64,000 bases of DNA from JANQMY01 sp965227095. GTDB taxonomy: Bacteria > Pseudomonadota > Alphaproteobacteria > JANQMY01. Shown piece after piece: positions 44,921 through 53,172 of this stretch. The DNA lies in contig CBDDFL010000001.1 in NCBI GenBank assembly GCA_965227095.1, forward strand, positions 2,728,001-2,792,000, read 5' to 3'. Position 1 is the first letter of the stretch. The number at the start of each line of letters is the position of its first letter. The notes under the pieces were generated by a model. It did not search any database. It was not told where the DNA came from and saw only the letters and a program-made list of their open reading frames with translations. A program made the position numbers and the translations under genes.

Positions 44921-45295
44921 ATGGCTATTTTTCTTGTTTCCATCGTTGCTCTCTTCTTTTTGATTATGGGCCTGTGGGCTCTGTTCCTCACCGACAGTTT
45001 TGCCGATCTGGTCGGCTTTTCGCTTGATGTAGATCGGGGGCCGAATGAAATACGCGCAGTCTATGGCGGCTTTGGCATTGCTATGGCCATTATGGCGTGG
45101 GGGGCGGTTTTTTCGTCGCCTCCTGCTTTGGGCCTGCTAACCGCCTTGGCGATCGCCCTTGTTGGCATGGCGGCCGGTCGCATGGTTTCCATGATGATTG
45201 AAGGCGGCGTGCCGATTTATGGATTGCTAGCGGGTACGGGAGAGCTTGCGCTCGCCTGCGCCTTGTTCTGGTCGATCAATCTTTTATCAGTGTAA
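44921..45295 (+). CDS. DUF4345 membrane protein
   Basis: A 124-residue protein with four hydrophobic helices (FLVSIVALFFLIMGLWALFL, AVYGGFGIAMAIMAWGAVF and two more). The middle motif NEIRAVYGGFG followed by GRMVSMMIEG matches the DUF4345 pattern. Function is unknown for the family. It lies between the VOC and second SDR genes on the plus strand with short gaps and is likely co-expressed. Confidence 0.8.
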   Translation: MAIFLVSIVALFFLIMGLWALFLTDSFADLVGFSLDVDRGPNEIRAVYGGFGIAMAIMAWGAVFSSPPALGLLTALAIALVGMAAGRMVSMMIEGGVPIYGLLAGTGELALACALFWSINLLSV

Positions 45296-45324
45296 AAATA
45301 TTTAGAAAATAAGGAAACGAACTC

Positions 45325-46107
45325 ATGACACGGCTCACGAAATTAAGCCGATCCGTCAAGGATCGGGTGGTGCTCATCACGGGCGCGGCCAGCGGTATGG
45401 GGCGCGCGACGGCTCATCTATTTGCAGATGAAGGGGCGAAAGTTGCCGTCACCGACCTTAATGCATCAGGTGTCGAACAGGTAACAAAAGAGATTGTGGA
45501 TGCGGGTGGCGACGCACACGGATGGACATTGGATGTGTCGGAGAGCGCCGCCATAAAGGAGACGGTTTCGCAGGTTATCAGTCACTTCGGAAAGCTCGAT
45601 TATCTCGTTAATAATGCCGGGTTTGCCGCTGGAGCGCCGGTTGACAGCGACGACTATGAGGCCGTTTGGGATAAATCCTTAGACGGAATGTTAACAGGTC
45701 AAGTTCTTTTGATCCGGGCTGCTCTGCCACATCTTCGAAAATCAGATGCGGCCAGGATCGTAAATATCGCGTCCACAGAGGCGTTGGGGGCAACGCCTTA
45801 CGCATCCCCTTATACCGTTGCCAAACACGGTGTTGTCGGCTTAACCCGTGGCCTGGCCGTTGATCTGGGTAAAGAAGGGAACATCACCGTAAACTGTGTT
45901 TGTCCTGGTGCCGTGAGAACCGGAATCACCCAAGACATTCCAGAGGAAAATAAAACGAAATTCGTTCGGCGCCGTGTGCCGCTGGTGCGCTATGCGGATC
46001 CAGAAGAAGTGGCGCACATGACGTTCAGCATTTGCTTGCCCGCCATGAGCTATCTGAACGGCGCGGTTATTCCTGTGGATGCCGGCCTGACGATCAAGAA
46101 TGCATGA
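45325..46107 (+). CDS. SDR-family NAD(P)-dependent oxidoreductase
   Basis: A 260-residue classical SDR: ITGAASGMGRATAHLF for the cofactor, Asp in VAVTDLN suggesting NAD, NNAGFAAG, then VNIASTEALGATPYASPYTVAKHG with the catalytic Ser, Tyr and Lys. The end reads YLNGAVIPVDAGLTIKNA. It is distinct from the SDR at 43641, so the run has two different dehydrogenases. AAGGAAA lies before the ATG. It probably oxidises a hydroxyacyl or alcohol intermediate. Confidence 0.9.
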   Translation: MTRLTKLSRSVKDRVVLITGAASGMGRATAHLFADEGAKVAVTDLNASGVEQVTKEIVDAGGDAHGWTLDVSESAAIKETVSQVISHFGKLDYLVNNAGFAAGAPVDSDDYEAVWDKSLDGMLTGQVLLIRAALPHLRKSDAARIVNIASTEALGATPYASPYTVAKHGVVGLTRGLAVDLGKEGNITVNCVCPGAVRTGITQDIPEENKTKFVRRRVPLVRYADPEEVAHMTFSICLPAMSYLNGAVIPVDAGLTIKNA

Positions 46108-46131
46108 ACTGTCAAGCCGTTTGCGCATGTC

Positions 46132-46563
46132 TTAGGAAGAGCGATTAAAGCGTACGGTAATCGTCTTTTTTGCCCCGCGCCGAATAACGGTAACGGTGGC
46201 AGGGCCGGCGCTTTGATCGATTGCTCGTAATTTGGCGACGGCGTCGGCGGCAGTGCCGACCGGAACGCCATTTACGGCGATAATGACATCGCCCACCAGG
46301 ATATTGGCGAAAAAGGCCGGTGTATTCTCGTATACTTTAATGACAACAGCGCCGGTATTGCGTTCAAGCCGTTGCCGTTGCGCGTCGGTCAAATCATTGA
46401 CGCGCACACCGAATTGTCCCGGCCGAACAGCTTGCGCAAGTGTGTGCCCACTTACCCCGTCTGTCGCCGTGGTGCCCGGTACCGCTTGGCCTGGAAGAAC
46501 GCCCAGTAAACACAAAAACGCAAATACAAAGACGCTGGAGGCTAGCCCAATGCTTCGCATCAT
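46132..46563 (-). CDS. Secreted PDZ-domain protein
   Basis: A 143-residue protein with a signal peptide (SIGLASSVFVFAFLCLLGVLPGQA-V) and one PDZ domain. The carboxylate-binding region is FGVRVNDL, followed by GAVVIKVYENTPAFFANILVGDVIIAVNGVPVGTAAD and VTVIRRGAKKTITVRF. No protease domain is attached, so it is a stand-alone periplasmic binding protein. AGGACGAAG precedes the ATG. It meets the second SDR gene tail to tail. Partners are unknown. Confidence 0.85.
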   Translation of the reverse strand: MMRSIGLASSVFVFAFLCLLGVLPGQAVPGTTATDGVSGHTLAQAVRPGQFGVRVNDLTDAQRQRLERNTGAVVIKVYENTPAFFANILVGDVIIAVNGVPVGTAADAVAKLRAIDQSAGPATVTVIRRGAKKTITVRFNRSS

Positions 46564-46850
46564 CTTCGTCCTTTGGTTGAGTCCCCGCTTGTAGTGTACC
46601 CGGAGACTTACCTAACGCAAATACCGAGAGGTTTGAACCTGACATTTGTCACATGAATGAGAATTGAACACCTGCTGACTGGTAAAATTCTCCAGTAATG
46701 CGTCCGTTTTTTGGGTGTGACGGGGATGGTATTTGGTTTGCCGGATGGTCGGGTTGCGCTTCTCAACGCCGGATGAGGATCGATTTATATAGACAGATTG
46801 GGGAAACTGACCGGATCAATATTTTGAACCAACCATGTCCCGTCCTGTTC
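46564..46850. other. Non-coding gap
   Basis: About 290 bases between the PDZ gene start and the sulfotransferase stop, both on the minus strand. No gene-like frame with a domain is seen; the left part should hold the PDZ gene promoter. Confidence 0.35.
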
Positions 46851-47480
46851 CTATTCTCGCCTGGTAGGAAAGAGTTTCTTGAAGTCTTCGGTGGAATTGG
46901 ATTTTGGATAGTCTTCCTCAGGGACCGTCAGGTCCAGAAACGAACAGATCGGTTCCCAGCCGCTGCCAACTTCATAAACCAACAAGCGTTCCGCAGGGAC
47001 CGTCGCTTTCACTGTTTCGGTGTGCTGGTTGAAAACAGAGATGGCATGGTCTTTGTCGAGCAGTTTGCCGTCGAACGTCGTCTGGAAGATACGATCCACC
47101 ATCAGGCGTCTGGGGTGATCCGCCGGTAAACTCTCGAAAGTTTTCCGGTTGTCGGGGCCGTAGATCGTATTCATGACGCTTTTGTACCAGCCCTCGGGCT
47201 CACGCACACTGAGGATAATTTTTGACTCTGGATAGTAATCGGAAATCTCTTTCCAATAGGAGGTCGATGGCCAATCCACTGTCGCCTGATACCCATCGAA
47301 GACCTCGTCCCAATCAGGCAGGTTGCCTTGGGCTGCCGCCGCCCAGAACTTAACGAACTCCTTGTTCCGCGAGACCTCCATCATGTGATAGCACGGGTTG
47401 AATCCGAGTTTTTCGAGCGCGAATTTGAGCGACAGCGTGCTGGTGCGGCCAAATCCGGCGCCGACAATCTTAAGCGGCAT
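46851..47480 (-). CDS. Sulfotransferase-family P-loop protein
   Basis: A 209-residue protein of the sulfotransferase family. It opens with PLKIVGAGFGRTSTLSLKFALEKLGF, the 5'-phosphosulfate-binding loop of this branch, and has SKIILSVREPEGWYKSV, the 3'-phosphate-binding segment with Arg and Ser. ATG 47480 is used because AGAGGAG lies 8 bases upstream. It would use PAPS to sulfate a small alcohol, lipid or glycan; PAPS-making genes are not in the window. It is divergent from the BNR-repeat gene. Sulfation of the EPS is a possible but unproven link. Confidence 0.85.
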   Translation of the reverse strand: MPLKIVGAGFGRTSTLSLKFALEKLGFNPCYHMMEVSRNKEFVKFWAAAAQGNLPDWDEVFDGYQATVDWPSTSYWKEISDYYPESKIILSVREPEGWYKSVMNTIYGPDNRKTFESLPADHPRRLMVDRIFQTTFDGKLLDKDHAISVFNQHTETVKATVPAERLLVYEVGSGWEPICSFLDLTVPEEDYPKSNSTEDFKKLFPTRRE

Positions 47481-47612
47481 ATGGGTCTCCTCTTTATTTT
47501 CTGGCCTTAAATGTATTGTGGCCTCAACAATAAGTTTCAAAAACGACGAAAATAACAAAGATCCACGCTATAATGGCAAATGTCCCGGTTGACAAAAAGG
47601 GGAACAAGACTC

Positions 47613-48725
47613 ATGGGAGAGGTTGTTTTTGTTGGTACCGGTAAAGGCGCGGTGGCTTTGCGTCGGAATGGCAATGGGTGGCGGCATCAGGGTCTGAAGT
47701 TACAGGGTTGGTTGGTGACCGCTGCAACACAAGGACCGGATGGACGTTACTATATTGGCGTCACCAGTGACGTGTACGGATGTACAATTGTTGTAACCGA
47801 GGACTTCGAGTCGTTCGCGTCATTGGAAAATGGGCCTCGTTACGAAGAAGGCGAACGCGGCAACGACATGCATAACCGTTTGATGGGTGCCATGGACCCA
47901 CAAGGCGAGAAATCCGCAAGCCAGCGTTACGTTGATCAAATTTGGAAACTACATTGTGATGGTAAGCGTCTTTATGCTGGCGTATCGGAAGCGGGACTGT
48001 TTACCTCTGATGATCTTGGGGCCAGTTGGCAGCCGGTCCACGGACTAAACGACCATCCCAGCCGGGATGGTTGGGACGCCGGTTTCGGAGGCTTGTGTTG
48101 CCACAGCATTCTTACCGACGCCAAAGACCCAAAGCGCCTGTGGGCCGGCATTTCGGCTGCAGGTGTATTTCGCTCAGACGATGGAGGCGAAAGTTGGATT
48201 CCGGCCAATGAGGGGGTTTCCGTAAGTGAAGGCTATTGCGTCCATGGGTTGGCCCATGACCCCGATCATGCGGACGTGATCTATCGGCAGGATCATCGGG
48301 GCTTCTACAGGACCGATGATGGTGGTGAGTTTTGGCACCTAATTGAAAACGGTCTGCCAATTGGTGAATTGTCGGACAATCACCGATGTGTCTTTGGCTT
48401 TCCTGCCGTGATGAATGTTGCGACGGACGCGGTCTTTGCGATTCCGCTCGCGGGTGACAACCATCGCTTTCCAAAGAACGGTGACTTGGCGGTGTACCGT
48501 ACACGGACAAAGGGTGAGAATTGGGAGCGGCTGGACAACGGACTTCCCAGTGATTTCTACACCAGCATTTTGCGCGGCGCGATGGCCGTTGACCAGGGAG
48601 CGGACTTCGGCGTTTATTTTGGAACGTCAGGCGGCCAAGTGTTTATCAGTGAAAATGGCGGGCAGCAGTGGGAAGAAGTCGTCAGCGGTCTCGCCAAGGT
48701 TATGTGTGTCGCGAGCTTCCAGTGA
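47613..48725 (+). CDS. BNR/sialidase-like beta-propeller protein
   Basis: A 370-residue protein with at least four Asp-box (BNR) repeats: TSDDLGASW near residue 130, RSDDGGESW near 187, RTDDGGEFW near 233 and ISENGGQQW near 345. These define a six-to-seven-bladed propeller like sialidases and photosynthesis-system assembly factors. No signal peptide is present, so it should stay in the cytoplasm, which argues against a secreted sialidase. ATG 47613 is preferred, after AGGGG; ATG 47580 is open too. Its stop codon overlaps the start of a MoaD/ThiS-like gene by 4 bases (GTGA), so the two are made together. No enzyme function can be assigned. Confidence 0.8.
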   Translation: MGEVVFVGTGKGAVALRRNGNGWRHQGLKLQGWLVTAATQGPDGRYYIGVTSDVYGCTIVVTEDFESFASLENGPRYEEGERGNDMHNRLMGAMDPQGEKSASQRYVDQIWKLHCDGKRLYAGVSEAGLFTSDDLGASWQPVHGLNDHPSRDGWDAGFGGLCCHSILTDAKDPKRLWAGISAAGVFRSDDGGESWIPANEGVSVSEGYCVHGLAHDPDHADVIYRQDHRGFYRTDDGGEFWHLIENGLPIGELSDNHRCVFGFPAVMNVATDAVFAIPLAGDNHRFPKNGDLAVYRTRTKGENWERLDNGLPSDFYTSILRGAMAVDQGADFGVYFGTSGGQVFISENGGQQWEEVVSGLAKVMCVASFQ

Positions 48726-49003
48726 CCAATGGAACAGTCATTATCGAGCTGCCAAGAGTGTTGGGCGACATGATTGGTCTGCGGCACATCGAAGGGCAGG
48801 GGCCCACACTGGCGGCCGTGTTAACGTCTGCTTTTGAAAAATACCCGGGTTTGCGGCCGCATTTTTTTGATGAGGCTGGCGAACTGCGGCGCCACATCCG
48901 CTTCGTCAAGAACGAAGCGTTTTGGCACGCGGACGGGCCACTGGACATGCCGCTGGTGCCCGGCGATCGCGTCATGGTGATAAACTCCGTATCGGGTGGG
49001 TAG
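48722..49003 (+). CDS. MoaD/ThiS-like ubiquitin-fold protein
   Basis: A 93-residue beta-grasp protein that starts at GTG 48722, inside the stop codon of the propeller gene. Its strands are GTVIIELPRVLGDMIG, GPTLAAVLTSAFEKYPGL, RFVKNEAF and GDRVMVINSVSGG. It ends in Gly-Gly, the C-terminus that is adenylated and thiocarboxylated in MoaD, ThiS and related sulfur carriers. No MoeB/ThiF-type activating enzyme is encoded in the window. The fixed coupling to the propeller suggests a sulfur-transfer or conjugation partner. Confidence 0.75.
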   Translation: MTNGTVIIELPRVLGDMIGLRHIEGQGPTLAAVLTSAFEKYPGLRPHFFDEAGELRRHIRFVKNEAFWHADGPLDMPLVPGDRVMVINSVSGG

Positions 49004-49009
49004 GGAGAC

Positions 49010-50188
49010 CTATCTCACCTTTGAAAAGAACGCCCGCACGTCGCTGACGAACGCATCCGGTTGTTCAAAGGCCGCAAAGTGACCGCCTTTAGCGTGCTCG
49101 TTCCAGAACTGGATATTGCTGTACCGGGTGCCTGCCCACCGTTTGGACGTCCCCATGATCTCCTTGGGGAAGATGCTGCACCCGGTGGGAACGTCGATCT
49201 TGCCGCCCGCGAAAGAGGTTAGGCTTTCCCAATAAAGCCGGCCCGAGGACGCTGCCGTTGCCGTCAGCCAGTACATCATCACATTGTCGAGCAATTCGTC
49301 TTTGGTCAGAACATTTTCGGGGTGGCCGTCGCAGTCCATCCACGCCCAAAATTTCTCGACGATCCAGGCACATTGCCCGGCCGGAGAATCCGTGAGCCCA
49401 TAGCCCACTGTCTGCGGGCGGGTGGATTGCTGCTTGGCGTATCCGGAATCCCAGTCCTGGTAATGTTGGAACCGCGCCAACCCCTCCTGTTCGGATTCCG
49501 TGGGATGGGTCAGCACCTCTTCGGTGGGGGCGGCGGACACCATATTCACATGGATGCCGATACAGCGGTCCGGGTGCCGTGCCCCCAAATGGCTGGTGAT
49601 CGCGGAGCCCCAATCTCCCCCCTGGGCGCCAAACTTGTCATAGCCCAGGCGCGTCATCAGTTCGGCCCAGGCGTCCGCCATTCTCTCGACGCCATAGCCA
49701 GTCGATGTGGGTTTTCCGGAAAAGCCGTAGCCGACCATGGTGGGCAGTACCAAGTGGAACGCGTCGTCTGCGGTGCCGCCATGGGCGGTTGGGTCGGTCA
49801 GGGGCGCGATCACCTTGTGAAATTCGACGATCGACCCCGGCCAGCCATGGGTCATGATCAGGGGCGTTGCGTTTTCATGTTTCGATGTGATGTGGAGGAA
49901 GTGCACGTCAACGCCGTCGAGTTCCGTCAAGAACTGATCATATTTGTTGAGCATGGCCTCGCAGCGGCGCCAGTCATATTGGTTGGCCCAATAGGCTACC
50001 AATTCCTGGGTATAGGCCAGCGGAATGCCCTGGGTCCAATCGTCCGGCGTTTCCTTGTCCGGCCAACGGGTGTTTTTGAGCCGCTGCTTAAGGTCATCGA
50101 GATCCGATTGTGGAATTTCCAGGGAAAAAGGACGAATGTCGGCGGGCATCGGGGGCGGCTCCTGTTTGGTGTGTGATTTTTGGGGCAC
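49010..50188 (-). CDS. Epoxide hydrolase (alpha/beta hydrolase, EHN domain)
   Basis: A 392-residue enzyme. It has an N-terminal EHN domain (IRPFSLEIPQSDLDDLKQRLKNTRWPD) and an alpha/beta hydrolase core. HGWPGS at 114-119 forms the oxyanion side, the nucleophile Asp192 is in GGDWGSAI, and the base is His370 in KGGHFAAFEQPD. A start at ATG 50149 (PADIRP) would remove 13 residues before the conserved domain and is a possible alternative. It opens epoxides to diols. It meets the MoaD-like gene tail to tail and is divergent from the large secreted protein. Confidence 0.88.
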   Translation of the reverse strand: MPQKSHTKQEPPPMPADIRPFSLEIPQSDLDDLKQRLKNTRWPDKETPDDWTQGIPLAYTQELVAYWANQYDWRRCEAMLNKYDQFLTELDGVDVHFLHITSKHENATPLIMTHGWPGSIVEFHKVIAPLTDPTAHGGTADDAFHLVLPTMVGYGFSGKPTSTGYGVERMADAWAELMTRLGYDKFGAQGGDWGSAITSHLGARHPDRCIGIHVNMVSAAPTEEVLTHPTESEQEGLARFQHYQDWDSGYAKQQSTRPQTVGYGLTDSPAGQCAWIVEKFWAWMDCDGHPENVLTKDELLDNVMMYWLTATAASSGRLYWESLTSFAGGKIDVPTGCSIFPKEIMGTSKRWAGTRYSNIQFWNEHAKGGHFAAFEQPDAFVSDVRAFFSKVR

Positions 50189-50323
50189 GCTAGCACCCGG
50201 TTTTGGCGCCTCGCAAGGCCTCCGACACCACTTCTTAAGGGCCCCGGGATAGCCTTTAAAAATGGCGGGATCAGCGCGCCAAATGCTTGACAGGCATAGG
50301 GTTTGCGGGGAACCTTTAGGTTA

Positions 50324-52087
50324 ATGGGTTCCCGACAATTGGGATGGGGTGAGGTGTTGCGGTATTTGGTTTTTGCGTTTGCCTTTCTGGGACTGCTGGG
50401 GGCATCTACAGAAAGATCTGAAGCGAACCCGTATGCATGGAAGATCACGAAGGAAAGCTGGTCGTCGGCGGACGAGCTGGAGTTCCAGCAATTCGTGATC
50501 AGCATGGGGGAAAGTGACTGTTCCACGGTCACCGAATGCATGGCCGACCCGAAAGCCAATCCCTATCGGAAGTCGGACCCGCCGGGACTTAGTTTCACCG
50601 GCGACTGCGCCGATTTTCCCTATTATTTGCGCGCCTATTTTTCTTGGAAAAAGGGGCTGCCTTTCGCTTTCGCCGATACCATGACACCGCGCGATGGATC
50701 GCTTGACGCGCGTTTTTCCAAAACCGGCAATGTGGTGGCGTCGCGCACGCAAGTGGTCACGCCCTATCTTGGTGCGGAGAAAGACTTCCGTTGGGTCCGC
50801 ACACGGATCAAGGATTATGTATATTCGGCCACGTTCCGTACCCACCCGGATTTGAACAATGGGGTGGATACGGATACCTACCCCATCAAAATCAGCCGGG
50901 GCGCCATTCGCCCGGGCACCATGATCTATGACATCAACGCCCATGTGCTGATCGTCTATGAAGTTAAGCCCGATGGCCGCATTCTGTGGGTGGATGCAAG
51001 CCCCGACAACTCGGTTAAGCGGGGCGTTTATGGTCGCGGTGTGCCGCGCACCTCGGCGGATTTGGGGTCCGGGTTTCGCAATTGGCGGCCGATCAATCTC
51101 GTTGGTGCCACGCGCCAAGCGGATGGCTCGCTGACCGGCGGCCGTATTGAACTAGCGCGCAATGATAAGCTCAGCGATTTCTCCACGGTGCAATATGTGG
51201 GCACCCACCCGCAAGAGGCGGATGAGCCCAAGAAAAAGAAGCGCCGCTGGGGCAAAAAGAAAGAGGACGAGGTGTCAAAACCGGCGCCCTGGGTCACCGC
51301 GCGCTTTGTACACGACGGGCAAGACCACAATTTCTATGAATATGTGCGCCACACCATGGCGTTGGATGGGGTGCCGGTGGAAGACCCGCTGGTCCGCTTG
51401 CGCAGTGGCCTGAAGAATATCTGTACCCAGATTCAGGCCCGCGCAGCAGCAGTGGAAGCCGCGCGCAAAGCCCGTATCCACAAACTGGAGCATCCGCAGA
51501 AACTCCCCAAAAGCATTTTTGCGGGCGAGGATGAGATCTGGACCGCTCACGCCACCGCCAAGCTGGATGCGCGGATCAAGAAAGACTATCGGGATTTGCA
51601 TGCCGATATCGGGCAGATGGTCGAAAAATACTACGCCTATGACGATGAGCTGGCCTATAGCGGCATCAGTCTGAAGCGCGATCTTGCAAAGGTCATGGCG
51701 GCGGAAAACGAGGCCTGCGCCATTACCTATCGCACCTCCAGCGGCCGCAAAAAAGCGCTCACCCTATCCGACATCGGCGCGCGTCTGTTCGACATGTCCT
51801 TTGATCCGTACCATTGCCCTGAAATGCGGTGGGGAGAGAGTACCTTCGAAGAAGGCCATGCCTGCATCAAAATGGCGGGCAAAGCCGAATGGTACAAAGC
51901 CCAACGGTTTATGCGCCGCATGGAGGCGTCCGATGACCGTAATACGGGTTATGGGCTCACCATGGTGGGTATTTCCGGCCCGCGTCGGGGTTTGAAGGAT
52001 GTTCCCGAAACGGACATTGCAGGCCTCGTGGGGGCGGTTACCCTGCGGCCCATGCCGCCGGAATTCCGCCGTACTGCGCAACGTTAG
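50324..52087 (+). CDS. Large secreted protein with Cys/His/Asp arrangement, unknown function
   Basis: A 587-residue exported protein that I do not recognise. A signal peptide (VLRYLVFAFAFLGLLGASTERSEA) is followed by a region with Cys95 in FTGDCADFPYYLRAYF, His207 in DINAHVLIVYEV and Asp224 in ILWVDASPDN. This order and spacing resemble the Cys-His-Asp sites of NlpC/P60- or transglutaminase-like hydrolases. A Lys/Glu-rich linker (KKKKRRWGKKKEDE) separates it from a second, mostly helical half. ATG 50324 is used; TTG 50303 is open too. A wall or glycopeptide hydrolase is the best guess, at low certainty. Confidence 0.6.
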   Translation: MGSRQLGWGEVLRYLVFAFAFLGLLGASTERSEANPYAWKITKESWSSADELEFQQFVISMGESDCSTVTECMADPKANPYRKSDPPGLSFTGDCADFPYYLRAYFSWKKGLPFAFADTMTPRDGSLDARFSKTGNVVASRTQVVTPYLGAEKDFRWVRTRIKDYVYSATFRTHPDLNNGVDTDTYPIKISRGAIRPGTMIYDINAHVLIVYEVKPDGRILWVDASPDNSVKRGVYGRGVPRTSADLGSGFRNWRPINLVGATRQADGSLTGGRIELARNDKLSDFSTVQYVGTHPQEADEPKKKKRRWGKKKEDEVSKPAPWVTARFVHDGQDHNFYEYVRHTMALDGVPVEDPLVRLRSGLKNICTQIQARAAAVEAARKARIHKLEHPQKLPKSIFAGEDEIWTAHATAKLDARIKKDYRDLHADIGQMVEKYYAYDDELAYSGISLKRDLAKVMAAENEACAITYRTSSGRKKALTLSDIGARLFDMSFDPYHCPEMRWGESTFEEGHACIKMAGKAEWYKAQRFMRRMEASDDRNTGYGLTMVGISGPRRGLKDVPETDIAGLVGAVTLRPMPPEFRRTAQR

Positions 52088-52089
52088 GA

Positions 52090-52482
52090 TTATCGCGGTC
52101 GCGCCAGCCACAGGGCGACGGGAAAGGCCAGGGCAGCAATCAAAAGAGAGCCGCCAAGCACCGTCATCACTGTATCGCCGCCGCTGATCACCCCAATACC
52201 TTGTTCCTCGACACGATAGACGCGGCTGAAAAAGGCGCGGTAATTCAAACACAGCGCAAACCCCCAGGCCGCGGCAAGCCAACCCGCGGCGGAAATCTGG
52301 CGGTACACTAAGGATGCCGTGGCGCCCAAAATCATAAGAGCGATTGAGATGAGGTCTACCAAATAGGCGGTAAATGGCTGGCCGTAGGTCACGTGGAACA
52401 ACGTTTCACCGGCAAAATGCAGGGTGGCGGACAGGAGCGTGAACACCGCAAACGGTGTTTCCAAAGACGATCTCATAAGCAC
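52090..52482 (-). CDS. Small membrane protein
   Basis: A 131-residue protein with four hydrophobic helices (AVFTLLSATLHFAGETLFH, YLVDLISIALMILGATASLVY, GWLAAAWGFALCLNYRAFF, VLGGSLLIAALAFPVALWLA). GTG 52482 is favoured because GAGG lies 8 bases upstream; ATG 52476 is possible. The gene starts 5 bases after the stop of the next upstream gene, so both are one unit. No named family is recognised. Confidence 0.65.
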   Translation of the reverse strand: MLMRSSLETPFAVFTLLSATLHFAGETLFHVTYGQPFTAYLVDLISIALMILGATASLVYRQISAAGWLAAAWGFALCLNYRAFFSRVYRVEEQGIGVISGGDTVMTVLGGSLLIAALAFPVALWLARPR

Positions 52483-52487
52483 GACGT

Positions 52488-52988
52488 TCACCTCAATGCA
52501 TCGAAGGCCGGCAGGGAAAACAGCAAACGCGCGGCGCTGATGAGGCACGCCAGCAGCGTCAGCAACAGGGCCGTCACGAACCAGAAGGCTGGGTGTTGCG
52601 CCAATACGCCCAACAGGAAGCAGCCAAAGGTACCGCCTGCCAACATGAGGGTGGTGGCGATGACGGTTTTGCTGGTTTGCTCAATGCTGCGGGCTTTCTG
52701 TGCCGTGCGGCGCGCGTCTATGTTCACCGCGAGAACCAGCAAGGCCGCAAGTCCGGCGGAAATGCGCCAGGCCATGTCATTCTCCAACCCCAGCAACAGG
52801 AGAGGGGGCGGGATAAGCGCCGCCGCTAGAAGAGCGCCGCTGCCCACCAAAACATTCCGAAGGCGGATGGCTTGCCGCGCATCAAAAGCCCGATCCCTGC
52901 TTGTGGATAGGGCAGAGGCAACCGTAACGCTGCCGGCCAGCAAGGTGGCGATAACCGCAAGCACCAGAATTGTCGTGAAGGCGTGCAT
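52488..52988 (-). CDS. Small membrane protein
   Basis: A 166-residue protein with an N-terminal helix (TTILVLAVIATLLAGSVTVASAL) and three or four more (SGALLAAALIPPPLLLLGL, ISAGLAALLVLAVNI, TVIATTLMLAGGTFGCFLLGVLA, FWFVTALLLTLLACLISA). GGAGG lies before the ATG. It is the first gene of a two-gene unit with the membrane protein at 52090. No function is recognised. Confidence 0.65.
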   Translation of the reverse strand: MHAFTTILVLAVIATLLAGSVTVASALSTSRDRAFDARQAIRLRNVLVGSGALLAAALIPPPLLLLGLENDMAWRISAGLAALLVLAVNIDARRTAQKARSIEQTSKTVIATTLMLAGGTFGCFLLGVLAQHPAFWFVTALLLTLLACLISAARLLFSLPAFDALR

Positions 52989-53081
52989 GGCGATCCTCCG
53001 TTCTTGTTTTCAGGGATCGTAGCACAAATCGAGACGGAGGCTTGGTAGATTACCCGGGTTCACATTCCTCCGGAAGGTTCA

Positions 53082-53131
53082 CCGGGTAATGACGAAGGAT
53101 GTGAAGCCAAAATTACACCGTCATTACCCGG
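53082..53131. repeat. Intergenic inverted repeat (REP-like)
   Basis: CCGGGTAATGACG (53082-53094) and CGTCATTACCCGG (53119-53131) form a perfect 13-base inverted repeat. The core TTACCCGGG/CCCGGGTAA word recurs beside it at 53050-53058 and about 53145-53153. The cluster lies between the small membrane protein gene and the enoyl-CoA hydratase stop. It looks like a dispersed palindromic intergenic repeat. No T-tail is present. Confidence 0.6.
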
Positions 53132-53172
53132 GGAGCGGTGCAAGCCCGGGTAATTCCCACATCGGAATGGGT

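Noticed and set aside
47613..48725. Secreted sialidase
   Set aside because: Asp-boxes are present, but there is no signal peptide and no sialidase Arg triad or FRIP-like start was seen; only the propeller fold is supported.
49322..50176. 284-codon plus-strand open frame opposite the epoxide hydrolase
   Set aside because: Shadow of an enzyme with an intact nucleophile and His; no independent support.
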